Of a stretch of DNA of 64,000 nt, positions 27,389-34,811 are shown piece after piece. The notes beneath the pieces were generated by a model. That model saw nothing but the letters and a program-made list of their open reading frames with translations. It was not told the DNA's origin and did no database searches. This stretch comes from Kineobactrum salinum (GTDB lineage Bacteria > Pseudomonadota > Gammaproteobacteria > Pseudomonadales > Halieaceae). The stretch spans positions 4,092,001 to 4,156,000 of the forward strand of contig NZ_CP048711.1 in NCBI RefSeq assembly GCF_010669285.1, given 5' to 3'. The translations under genes were made by a program, and so were the position numbers. Positions within the stretch are counted from its first letter, which is position 1. Every line of letters begins with the position of its first letter.

Positions 27389-30009
27389 GGCTGCTCACCC
27401 TCACCCTGGAGAACTGGCGTGCAGTCAGCCACAGCCATATCGAATTCGACAACGGCGTCACCCTGATCGAGGGTCCCAACGAGGTTGGCAAGTCCTCCCT
27501 GGTGGAGGCCCTGCGCATGCTGTTCCGGGAAAAGTCCGGCTCCAAAAAGCGGGAAGTACAGGCAGTACAGCCAGTGGGCGAGGACGTGGGCAGCAGCGTT
27601 GTCGCCGAAATCCGCTGCGGCGATCACCACTTCCACTACAGCAAGACCTACAACCGCAAATCCTCCACCGAGCTGCGCATCCTCGCACCGCAGGCGGAAC
27701 AACTCACCGGCGACGATGCCCACAACCGCGCCTGGGACATCCTCAGCAACCATATGGACATGGCCCTGTGGGATGCCCTGCTGGTGGAGCAGGGCAAGGA
27801 AATTGGCGGCGTCAAACTGGCCGACTCCGACGGACTGGCCCGGGCGCTGGACAACGCCGCCGGCGGCGCCGGGGTCAGCGGTGAGGAAAGCGCCCTGTTC
27901 GGCGCAGTGCAGGCCGAGTACGAACGCTACTTCACCCTGAAGACCGGCAAGCCGCGCTACGGCGACGAGCAGCAGCGCGTGGAGCAACACCGGGAGAAGG
28001 TACAGCAGCTCGAGACCACCCTGCGGGATCTGGAGGGTGACCTGCGCCGCCATGAAAACGTTTCCGCGGAAATTTCCCGGCTGCAGCGCGCGCTGCCTGA
28101 GCTGCAGGCGGCCCGGGAACAGCACGAACAGCGCTGGCAGGCCATCGATACGCTGCAGGCACGCCTGAGCGCCCGGGAAGAGGAGGGCAAGCCGCTGCAA
28201 CAGCTGCTGGCTCACGCCCGCAACCAGTGGCAGAAGCGCCGGGACCTGGCGGCGGACATCGCCCGCCGGGAACAGGGCCTCGAACAGCAGCAGTCCGCAT
28301 TGCTGCCCCTCACCGAACAGGTGGCAGAGCTGGACGGAATCGTGCAGGCCGGAGATGCCGCCCTCAAAGACCTGCAAAGCCGGCGTCAGACTCTGCGGCA
28401 GGCACTGCAGCAGGCCCAGCGCGATGCCGCTTGCGTGCAGGACAGCGCCGAACTGTCCCGCCTGCAACAACTGCTGGAACGGGTGCAGACCCAGCGCGGC
28501 GAGCTTACGGAACTGCGCAATACCCTGGCCGGCATTCACATCACCGCCGAGGGCCGCAGGGACATCCAGGCCGCGGCCAGCGCGCTGGAGGTGGCCAGCC
28601 GCACCCGCGACAATGCCGCCACCCGCCTGCGCATCGAAGCACTGCAAGTGGCGGACTTCAGCCTCGACGGCGAAACCATCAGCCTGAGCCCCGACGCGCC
28701 GCTGGAACGGCAAGTGGCAGAGAGTCTGCAGATCGAGATCCCTGAACTCGCGCGCATCACCATCGCCCCCGCAGCCTCCGCCGGTGAACTGACGGCGGAA
28801 GTGGAAGCCCGACAGCAGGAACTGGATGCGCTGCTGGCGCGCTACCAGGCACCCAGCGTAGAGCAGGCCATCACCCTGGACGAACAGCGAGCCGATGCCG
28901 AACAATCACTGCGCGCCGCTCGCCAGCGCCTGGATGACACCCTGCAGGGCGCGGACGAAGAAACTCTGCAGGCAGACTGCGCACGTCTGCAGCAAACCTG
29001 CGAAGACGCCCAACAACAGCGCGAGCCCGGCCAGACCCTCCCCGCAAACGAGCGCGAGGCCAAGGCGCAACTGGACACTGCCCGCGCAGCCCTGGACGCC
29101 TGCGAATCCGAACTGGATCGGGAAGGCGGCCGGCTCGCAGAACAGCGCGACGAACTCACCCGCGGCCAGGCGAAACGACAGCAGGCTGACACCGAAGTCA
29201 ACGCCCTCACCAGCGTGCTGGAAGACAAGCGCGCCAGCCTGGCGCAAGAGCGCGAGGCCGAGCCTGACGACGCTCTGGAGCGGGCCGTGGCCGAACGCGA
29301 ACAGCGGCTGACAGCCATCAACGCTGAACTGGAACAATTGCGCGCCGAACTACAGGCGCAAGACCCGGACAGCGCCCGCTTGCAGCGGGACAACGCCGCC
29401 AAGGCCCTGGGCCGAGCCGAGCGCGACATCATCGAGCAGCAACAGGAACAGGCCGTGCTAAAAAGCCGCCTGGACCGCGCCCAGGCCAACGGTCTGTTCG
29501 AGGACTTGGAAACCGCCGAGCAGGCCCTGACAGAAGCCGAGGACACCCTGGCCGCCACCGAACGCCGCGCCGCCGCGGCGAAGTTACTGTGGGAGACGCT
29601 AAACGAACACCGCGACGCCTCCCGCCAGGCTTATGTAGCCCCCCTTCGGGAGGGCATCCGCAACCTGGGCAAGATCGTCTTCGGCAGCGACTTCGACATC
29701 GCCCTGGCCGAAGACTGGACCATCCTCAACGTCACCCGCCAGGGCCAGACCGTACCCTTCGACTCCCTCAGCGTCGGCGCCAAGGAGCAGCTCGGCATCC
29801 TCACCCGCCTCGCCGCCGCCCGCATCGTCGCCGACCAGGGCGGCGTACCGGTGATCATCGACGACGCCCTGGGCTTTTCCGATCCCAGCCGCCTGCAGAG
29901 CATGGGCGCGGCGATTACCGCGGCGGGACGCGATGCGCAGGTGGTGGTGCTGACGTGTACGCCGGGGCGGTTTATGTATTTGGGGGAGGTGGGGGTGAGG
30001 AGGTTGTGA
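27385..30009 (+). CDS. Rad50/SbcC-like (YhaN-type) AAA ATPase with long coiled coil
   Basis: 874 residues. N-terminal ATPase half: LENWRAVSHSHIEF, Walker A EGPNEVGKSS and a QxxGK-like EVQAVQPVG. The central about 500 residues are Glu/Gln/Arg/Ala-rich coiled coil. The C-terminal half carries the ABC signature LSVGAKEQLGILTRLAAAR and Walker B VPVIIDDALGFSD. No CxxC zinc hook is apparent at the coiled-coil apex, which fits YhaN-type proteins better than canonical SbcC. It forms a translationally coupled pair with the upstream phosphoesterase gene; together they should act on DNA ends. Frame intact throughout. Confidence 0.88.
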   Translation: MRLLTLTLENWRAVSHSHIEFDNGVTLIEGPNEVGKSSLVEALRMLFREKSGSKKREVQAVQPVGEDVGSSVVAEIRCGDHHFHYSKTYNRKSSTELRILAPQAEQLTGDDAHNRAWDILSNHMDMALWDALLVEQGKEIGGVKLADSDGLARALDNAAGGAGVSGEESALFGAVQAEYERYFTLKTGKPRYGDEQQRVEQHREKVQQLETTLRDLEGDLRRHENVSAEISRLQRALPELQAAREQHEQRWQAIDTLQARLSAREEEGKPLQQLLAHARNQWQKRRDLAADIARREQGLEQQQSALLPLTEQVAELDGIVQAGDAALKDLQSRRQTLRQALQQAQRDAACVQDSAELSRLQQLLERVQTQRGELTELRNTLAGIHITAEGRRDIQAAASALEVASRTRDNAATRLRIEALQVADFSLDGETISLSPDAPLERQVAESLQIEIPELARITIAPAASAGELTAEVEARQQELDALLARYQAPSVEQAITLDEQRADAEQSLRAARQRLDDTLQGADEETLQADCARLQQTCEDAQQQREPGQTLPANEREAKAQLDTARAALDACESELDREGGRLAEQRDELTRGQAKRQQADTEVNALTSVLEDKRASLAQEREAEPDDALERAVAEREQRLTAINAELEQLRAELQAQDPDSARLQRDNAAKALGRAERDIIEQQQEQAVLKSRLDRAQANGLFEDLETAEQALTEAEDTLAATERRAAAAKLLWETLNEHRDASRQAYVAPLREGIRNLGKIVFGSDFDIALAEDWTILNVTRQGQTVPFDSLSVGAKEQLGILTRLAAARIVADQGGVPVIIDDALGFSDPSRLQSMGAAITAAGRDAQVVVLTCTPGRFMYLGEVGVRRL

Positions 30010-30060
30010 GTTATACGGCGTGGCCCGTACAATTAGCCGTTATGTGTCACGGGAGATCGC

Positions 30061-30537
30061 ATGGCAAAATTTGAAATTTTAAGTCTGATAACATCACTCC
30101 TAGCTATCTTTGTTTCATGCTTGGCACTTTATCGCTCAAGAAAAACACACTCAGAGCTTGTCGAATTCGAGAAAGTTCATGTCAAGCTAAGCAGAAGGCA
30201 GATCGAAGAGTACGAAGCCAAAGATGCAGCTAGGCAGAAAACAACTCTTGGGGCGAAGCTCATAGACTCCGGAGGTATTAGGCTACAAGTATCAAATTTA
30301 GGAGAGGCTTCTGCCAAGGATATATGGATTCGCATCGAAGATCCCGATAGCTATAACCCGCTGGTTTCTGGCGATTACAAACAAAAAATTCCCTACCCAT
30401 CCTTGAATCCTGGTGAGGATTTCACGTTGACAGCTTTCATTCCGTTATCCGTAACACAACAAGTTTATCCGATTGCTCTAAGATGGCTTAATGAGGATGG
30501 GACGCAAGGTGATTTTAGATGCACCGTATCAAGGTAG
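30061..30537 (+). CDS. Hypothetical protein with single N-terminal membrane helix
   Basis: 158 residues, AT-rich and unlike the surrounding high-GC genes. An N-terminal hydrophobic helix (about residues 5-24, LSLITSLLAIFVSCLALY) is followed by a charged helix and a beta-rich region (IRLQVSNLGEASAKDIWIRIEDP...FTLTAFIPLSV) resembling an immunoglobulin-like or transthyretin-like fold. It would sit in the inner membrane with most of the chain on one side. GGGAGATCGC precedes the ATG. No family recognised. Codon use and composition point to recent acquisition, perhaps as a gene cassette. Confidence 0.65.
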   Translation: MAKFEILSLITSLLAIFVSCLALYRSRKTHSELVEFEKVHVKLSRRQIEEYEAKDAARQKTTLGAKLIDSGGIRLQVSNLGEASAKDIWIRIEDPDSYNPLVSGDYKQKIPYPSLNPGEDFTLTAFIPLSVTQQVYPIALRWLNEDGTQGDFRCTVSR

Positions 30538-30633
30538 TGTATATCAAACCGGCAGTTCGCCCCTACGCGGCTGGACCCAAAAACCGCCCCGCGAGTTCGT
30601 CGCCGCTGCGGTAGTTCTAATGGGAGTGTAGCA

Positions 30634-31218
30634 TTGAACAAAAATGTAAAAGTCACTGCTGAGCGCCATGTCCGCACATATACAGAGCTGTGGCACACAT
30701 CATTCGTACTGCTTGAGTTAGGCAAAGAAGATGAAAGAGGGCGTCATCATAAATTGATGGGGAGCTTGGTATTTACTGCATTTGCATTTGAGGCATATCT
30801 GAATCACTTGGGCCCATCTTTGTTTGAAACATGGTCGCATATAGAACGTTTAAGCCCCAAAGCAAAATTTGAAGTTTTGGCTGAGAGAGTAGGGCTGAAA
30901 GCTGATTTCGGGTGTCGCCCGCAACAAACTATAATAAGGCTTTTTGGTTTTAGAAATGATATCGCTCATGGAAAATCTATTACACTCAAAGACATGAGAA
31001 TAGAGTCTTTAGAAGTATATCAAAAAGACCCGTGGTCATTTCGTGCTCAAACGGATTGGGAGAAATATTGCACTATTGAGAATACAGAAAGAGCTAGGGA
31101 AGATATAAATTCTGTGGTTCATACTCTTCACAAAGCTTCGGAAATTAAAGATGAATACCCATTTCTTCACGGATTCGAGATACGAGGCGGGGAGCTGATA
31201 ATTGACGACAATAACTAA
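30634..31218 (+). CDS. HEPN-like hypothetical protein
   Basis: 194 residues from TTG 30634, supported by GGGAG 8 bases upstream; no ATG lies near. Mostly helical, AT-rich. The segment LVFTAFAFEAYLNHLG, then WSHIERLSPKAKFEVLAERV, then IIRLFGFRNDIAHGK follows the layout of HEPN-fold proteins. RNDIAH fits the R-x4-H motif that in active members is the RNase site. HEPN proteins occur in toxin-antitoxin, abortive-infection and surface-associated helper systems. No cognate nucleotidyltransferase gene (MNT) adjoins it, so a standalone role or loss of the partner is possible. Assignment rests on motif and helix pattern. Confidence 0.55.
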   Translation: MNKNVKVTAERHVRTYTELWHTSFVLLELGKEDERGRHHKLMGSLVFTAFAFEAYLNHLGPSLFETWSHIERLSPKAKFEVLAERVGLKADFGCRPQQTIIRLFGFRNDIAHGKSITLKDMRIESLEVYQKDPWSFRAQTDWEKYCTIENTERAREDINSVVHTLHKASEIKDEYPFLHGFEIRGGELIIDDNN

Positions 31219-31341
31219 CACGCGAGCAGTTCGCCTCTGGAGGCTCTCGCGGGACGACCGCGAGCTGTTCCCGCGTTTCCGCGGAAACGCCAGCGTCACC
31301 CGATCGGTACCTCTCATCCACTACACAAGGAGACCAGGCGC

Positions 31342-31703
31342 GTGGCCTACGACCTGACCGGCAAGATCAAACTCATCCAGGAACCGCAGACCTTCAACAG
31401 CGGCTTTACCAAGCGCGAAATGGTGGTCATAGTTGAAGATGGCAAATATCCGCAGGAGATCAACCTGGAATTCGTGCAGGACAAGATCTCCCTGCTCGAC
31501 GGCCTGCAGCCGGGCAGGAAGTCACGGTCACGTTCGATATTCGGGGCCGGGAATACAACGGGCGCTATTTCAACAATCTGCAGGGGTGGAAGATCTCTGC
31601 TGCGGATGCCTCATCCGTGCCCGCAGCTGATCCCGGCGATTACCAGGGTATGCCCGGCCAGGACGGGGATCCGGGCTATAGCGATGACGATATTCCGTTT
31701 TGA
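31342..31703 (+). CDS. DUF3127 domain-containing protein, frameshifted
   Basis: About 121 residues. GTG 31342 is preceded by a perfect AAGGAGA. MAYDLTGKIKLIQEPQTFNSGFTKREMVV and the later FDIRGREYNGRYFNNLQGW are the DUF3127 signature, an OB-fold-like family found as small single-stranded-nucleic-acid-binding-type proteins. The frame breaks at 31511-31516; adding one G or C yields LQPGQEVTVTFDIRG and continues to the TGA at 31701-31703 with an acidic tail (GYSDDDIPF) like SSB C-termini. The acidic tip ending in IPF resembles the protein-docking tail of SSB. The break is probably an assembly indel. Confidence 0.75.
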
Positions 31704-31717
31704 TCGGAGCAGCCCGC

Positions 31718-31975
31718 TCACTGGTAAGCATGGCGACGATGGCCGACTTTGACAATGGTTACGGTAACCACCGCGTCATCGATTTCATAAATGATCCGGT
31801 ACACCCCCTGGCGGACGCGATAGCGTTCTTGTCCTGAAAGCTTTTCGCAGCCCACGGGCCTGGGGTTTTCCGCCAAGGTTTCTATTCTGGCAAGGATGCG
31901 CTTCAGATCCCTTTGCGGTAGTGGGCGAAGATCGCGAGTAACCGATTTGCGAAACAGCAGTTTATAGCTTGCCAT
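31718..31975 (-). CDS. RelE/ParE-family toxin
   Basis: 85 residues, basic. MASYKLLFRKSVTRDLRPLPQRDLKRILARIETLAENPRP and YRVRQGVYRIIYEIDDAVVTVTIVKVGHR are the standard RelE/ParE superfamily strands and helices, with the conserved R-x-G-x-Y-R-I-I-Y core and terminal GHRR. RelE members cleave mRNA on the ribosome; ParE members poison gyrase; the sequence favours the RelE branch. Its ATG lies 14 bases inside the end of the upstream RHH antitoxin gene, so the two are co-translated as a type II module. Confidence 0.9.
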   Translation of the reverse strand: MASYKLLFRKSVTRDLRPLPQRDLKRILARIETLAENPRPVGCEKLSGQERYRVRQGVYRIIYEIDDAVVTVTIVKVGHRRHAYQ

Positions 31976-32195
31976 GCTTCTTTAAATCATTGAGCAGCGC
32001 TTCATAGGTAATTCTGGGTTCCTTTACCCTGTCTTCAAAAGCGGCGAGGTCCTCCTGGTCTTCGACCAGTGAGGCCCTGACGGCTTCGTTGACCAGTTCC
32101 GAGAGTGACTTGTCGGAATGAGCGGCCTTCAGCCGCAATGCGGCGTGCAGGTCCTGGTCAAAATAGATGGTAGAGCGCTTGGTGGAGGTGGTCAT
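31962..32195 (-). CDS. Ribbon-helix-helix (CopG/RHH-type) antitoxin
   Basis: 77 residues. N-terminal KRSTIYFDQDLHAALRLKAAHSDKSLSELVNEAVRASL is a ribbon-helix-helix DNA-binding motif. The acidic C-terminal half (EDQEDLAAFEDRVKEPRITYEALLNDLKKHGKL) would wrap the toxin. It precedes and overlaps the RelE-type toxin gene, the standard order. A palindrome 40-57 bp upstream of the ATG is a plausible operator for its autoregulation. Confidence 0.9.
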   Translation of the reverse strand: MTTSTKRSTIYFDQDLHAALRLKAAHSDKSLSELVNEAVRASLVEDQEDLAAFEDRVKEPRITYEALLNDLKKHGKL

Positions 32196-32234
32196 CGGCG
32201 TCGCCCTGGCCAGAGTACAGGGTCGTCATTATAG

Positions 32235-32252
32235 CGCTAAAACGTTAAAGCG
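32235..32252. promoter_or_regulatory. Candidate antitoxin operator palindrome
   Basis: CGCTAAAACGTTAAAGCG: the CGCT/AGCG arms and central AACGTT are perfectly self-complementary, separated by two A residues on each side. It lies just upstream of the RHH antitoxin start on the minus strand in an AT-rich patch, where an autoregulatory operator and promoter are expected. Confidence 0.45.
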
Positions 32253-32426
32253 TCCAGGCGACACCGGTGGCCGGGCGGCTGATGTCGCCCTGACCTCTAT
32301 GCAACTTGCTCACTGGCTATGTCCGGAATTGGATAGGATGCCTCGAACACAAAGGAACCTGGACCACCGGGAAGGGCGTGGGTGTCAGTATTTGGTGTGA
32401 GCGATGGAGGCAGGGTGGTGAGCCGC

Positions 32427-32747
32427 TCAGGGCGCCAGCCAGACTTGCAGCTGCGGTACTACCTGCACCAGTACGATCAGTCCCAACATGAATGAGTGCA
32501 GAGTTGTTTGAATTCGCAATGGCTCAAGTTTTTCCAGGCGCTGCTCGATTTGCTCAAGCCGTCGGTCATGCTCCCCGAAACCCGAGCGCAATACCGCGTC
32601 CAGGTAGTCCCGGGTCACGATGTTGTCGGCGTAAAAGCCAAATGCCTCGGCCATGAGCTATGCCTGCACCTCCGCCTGCGGCTCCGGAACGCCGGCTTCC
32701 CTGAGCCGGCGCGCGTAGCGCAGTGAATCGAATGCCAGTGTCGTCAC
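32427..32747 (-). pseudogene. DUF1640-like coiled-coil membrane protein interrupted by in-frame TAG
   Basis: From GTG 32747 the minus strand reads MTTLAFDSLRYARRLREAGV then PEPQAEVQA, a TAG (32658-32660), LMAEAFGFYADNIVTRDYLD, a coiled coil (EHDRRLEQIEQRLEKLEPL) and a C-terminal membrane helix (SFMLGLIVLVQVVPQLQVW). The whole matches the usual layout of small DUF1640 proteins: F-D-T-L-R-Y-A/R-x-L-x-x-A-G-x-P-x-x-Q-A-E at the N-terminus, coiled coil, C-terminal anchor. The TAG is in frame, so this is a point nonsense mutation (for example CAG or GAG to TAG), unlike the indels elsewhere. A shortened 75-residue product could start at ATG 32654. Confidence 0.6.
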
Positions 32748-32815
32748 AAGAATAGCCTCTCACCGCGTTTACGCCAAGCATGACAAGCCTCTCAGGGGTG
32801 TGGTACACCATCACC

Positions 32816-33924
32816 ATGCACGTTTTGTCCAATCCATTCATCACTGACACCTCTGCCCGGCGCCCGCGGGTGTGGCTGCTTTCTGCCTACCGCGCCGACA
32901 GCCACGCCGCCTGGGCGGACTGGCTGCTGGCCTCCCAGCCGCAGCTGGAGTGGCAGCGGCTGGAATTGCCCGGGCGCCATTTTGCCTGGCGCATTCGCGG
33001 CAATCCGCTGTCGTGGCTGGACGCGCTGCCGCCGGAGACGCCGGACCTGCTGCTGGCCACCTCGATGGTGGACCTGGCGACGCTGCGGGGCCTGCACCCG
33101 CGCCTGGCTGGTGTGCCGGCGCTGTACTACTTCCACGAGAACCAGTTTGCCTATCCACTCAGTGATCGCCAGAGCCACTGGCTGGAGCCGCGGATGGTGC
33201 AGCTGTACGGAGGGCTGGCGGCGGATCGGCTGCTGTTCAATTCCGCCTTCAACCGCGACAGCTATCTGCAGGGGTGGCGGGGCTGCTCGAACAAATGCCG
33301 GATGCGGTGCCGGCGGGCATAGTCGAGCGCCTGGGGGCAAAGAGCACCATCTGTCCGGTGCCGATTGACCCGGTGCCCGCCGCAGCGCAGCGGGATCCCG
33401 GCCTGGTGCTGTGGAACCACCGCTGGGAGCACGACAAGGCGCCGGAGCGCTTTGCCGAGGCGATGCTTGAATTGGCGGGCGAGGGCGTACCGTTTCGGCT
33501 CGCGCTGCTGGGCAAGCGTCCGCGCCGGGTGCCGCCGGCGCTGGCGCGGCTGCGGGAGGCGCTGCCGGAGCGCATTGTCGCCGACGGCCGGCTGCCGCTG
33601 GACGAATACCGGGCGCTGCTGGGCCGCGCCGGCATTGCCGTCAGTACCGCGCGCCACGAGTTTCAGGGGCTGGCAATGCTGGAGGCCGCGAGTGCCGGCG
33701 TCAGGCCACTGGTGCCGGATGCGCTGTGTTACCCGGAGCAATACCCTCCGGGCTGCCGCTACCCCGAGGATGATTCCCAGGCCCTGGTGGCTCGCTTGCG
33801 GGATTGGTTGACGGGCGAGCCGCCACCGCCGGTCGATGTCTCGCGTTGGTACAGTGACGCACTCGCCCCGGCATGGGCCGATGTGTTGCGGCAGAATCCA
33901 ATCGTATGGCGCGAGCCATACTGA
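32816..33924 (+). CDS. tRNA-queuosine alpha-mannosyltransferase (QtmA/GTDC1-type, DUF3524), frameshifted
   Basis: About 369 residues. The DUF3524 domain is distinctive: VWLLSAYRADSHAAWADWLL, then ELPGRHFAWRIRGNPLSW, LLATSMVDLATLRGL, ALYYFHENQFAYPLSDRQ and LLFNSAFNRDSYL. These match the N-terminal domain of human GTDC1 and bacterial relatives that mannosylate queuosine in tRNA-Asp. A GT4-type C-terminal domain follows (LWNHRWEHDKAPERFAEAM, VSTARHEFQGLAMLEAASAG). The frame breaks at the GGGG run 33271-33274; one added G gives YLQGVAGLLEQMPD. An upstream ATG at 32780 would add 12 residues. Neither candidate has a good ribosome-binding site. Confidence 0.85.
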
Positions 33925-34045
33925 CTGAAATACAAGCTTCAGGCGAAGATGGATCCGGTTTCGCAAGCTTGCAACCGGGATTTCGAGCTACTGGCGCAGT
34001 AGAGCCTGCGTTGGTGTTGATGCGAGCGCCCGCGATTGTCACGAA

Positions 34046-34459
34046 CTATTCCTGCAGCCAGTTTTCCACTTTCAGGCCTGGCACTCGGGAGAATTCCCCG
34101 ACATTGGCGGTCACGACGGTTAGCCCTGCCGCGAGGGCATGCGCGCAGATCAGCAGGTCGTTGGGCCCGATGGGTGTTCCCTGGCGCGTCAGGTGATGGC
34201 GCAGTTCCGCATACCGGCGGTCGACCGGTGCTTCCAGTGGCAGGACCTCAATGGCAGAGAGCAGGAGGTCGATCCGGCCGGCAAGTTTTTCCGAACCCGA
34301 TTTGGCGGCACCGTAGCGGAGTTCCACTGCAACCACGATACTGGTGCAGACGCTGTCTTCGCCGATAGCGGCAATCCGGTCTGCCACCGTGCCGTGTGGA
34401 TTGCGGACCAGGTCGGAAAGCATGTTGGTGTCCAGCAGATACGCCGGCCGTCCATTCAC
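34046..34459 (-). CDS. VapC-type PIN-domain toxin
   Basis: 137 residues. PIN motifs with acidic residues: YLLDTNMLSDLVRNP (first Asp), VAVELRYGAAKSG (Glu), IGPNDLLICAHALAAG (Asp) and VVTANVGEFSRVPGLKVENW. VapC toxins are Mg2+-dependent endoribonucleases, often cutting initiator tRNA or rRNA. The start overlaps the VapB stop by four bases, so the pair is translationally coupled. Intact frame and complete motif set suggest an active module. Confidence 0.92.
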   Translation of the reverse strand: MNGRPAYLLDTNMLSDLVRNPHGTVADRIAAIGEDSVCTSIVVAVELRYGAAKSGSEKLAGRIDLLLSAIEVLPLEAPVDRRYAELRHHLTRQGTPIGPNDLLICAHALAAGLTVVTANVGEFSRVPGLKVENWLQE

Positions 34460-34698
34460 AGCGCCTTGTCATCCAGCGGGGGCAGGTCCTCATCCACATC
34501 GGGGAAAGGCTCGTCCAGGGGTTCCAGCGAGGACAGTATGGCCAGCAGCCGGCCTTTGCGGACCGGTTCCACGATCAGACGATCACCCTCCTTGTGGATG
34601 AGCGCTTCGGTTCCCTCCAACTCGAACTCACGAGGAATGCGCAGCGCCTGGTTGCGCCCATTGCGAAAAAGGCGTACATGGCGTTCTGAGGTGGTCAT
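34456..34698 (-). CDS. VapB-type antitoxin (SpoVT/AbrB-like)
   Basis: 80 residues from ATG 34698, preceded by AGGAGGG. HVRLFRNGRNQALRIPREFELEG is the AbrB/MazE-type swapped-hairpin DNA-binding fold typical of VapB. An acidic Pro-rich tail (EPLDEPFPDVDEDLPPLDDKAL) would occupy the toxin's active site. The gene precedes and overlaps vapC. Confidence 0.9.
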   Translation of the reverse strand: MTTSERHVRLFRNGRNQALRIPREFELEGTEALIHKEGDRLIVEPVRKGRLLAILSSLEPLDEPFPDVDEDLPPLDDKAL

Positions 34699-34811
34699 TC
34701 CAATACCCTCCTGATCATGGCATAGGCCCAAGCATATGCCATGTGTTCGACCAAATCAACGGGGTCATTTCGTCCGGTAGGGGCGGATGTGTCACAGCAG
34801 GAACCCAGAGT

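Larger units (their letters stand above)
30010..31310. mobile_element. AT-rich island with attC-like inverted repeats (possible orphan gene cassettes)
   Basis: Two genes of clearly lower GC than their neighbours are each followed by GC-rich imperfect inverted repeats. The best, just after the second gene, has arms AACACGCGAGCAGTTCGC (31217-31234) and GCGAGCTGTTCCCGCGTT (31260-31277). These pair at 14 of 18 positions and run from AAC to GTT, as in integron attC sites. A weaker copy after the first gene starts AACCGGCAGTTCGC (30547) and ends near GTT 30614; both share GCAGTTCGCC. A short ACGGC...GCCGTTATGTG element precedes the first gene (30015-30045). No integrase gene is in the window. Gene plus attC-like repeat organisation suggests cassettes stranded without integrase; this is inference. 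Confidence 0.4.

Noticed and set aside
27319-28905. Long minus-strand open frame opposite the Rad50-like gene
   Set aside because: Shadow of the Gln/Glu/Ala-rich coiled coil; no motifs or start signal.
32658-32660. Amber codon as pyrrolysine insertion
   Set aside because: No pyl genes or methylamine methyltransferase context; a point mutation is the simpler reading.
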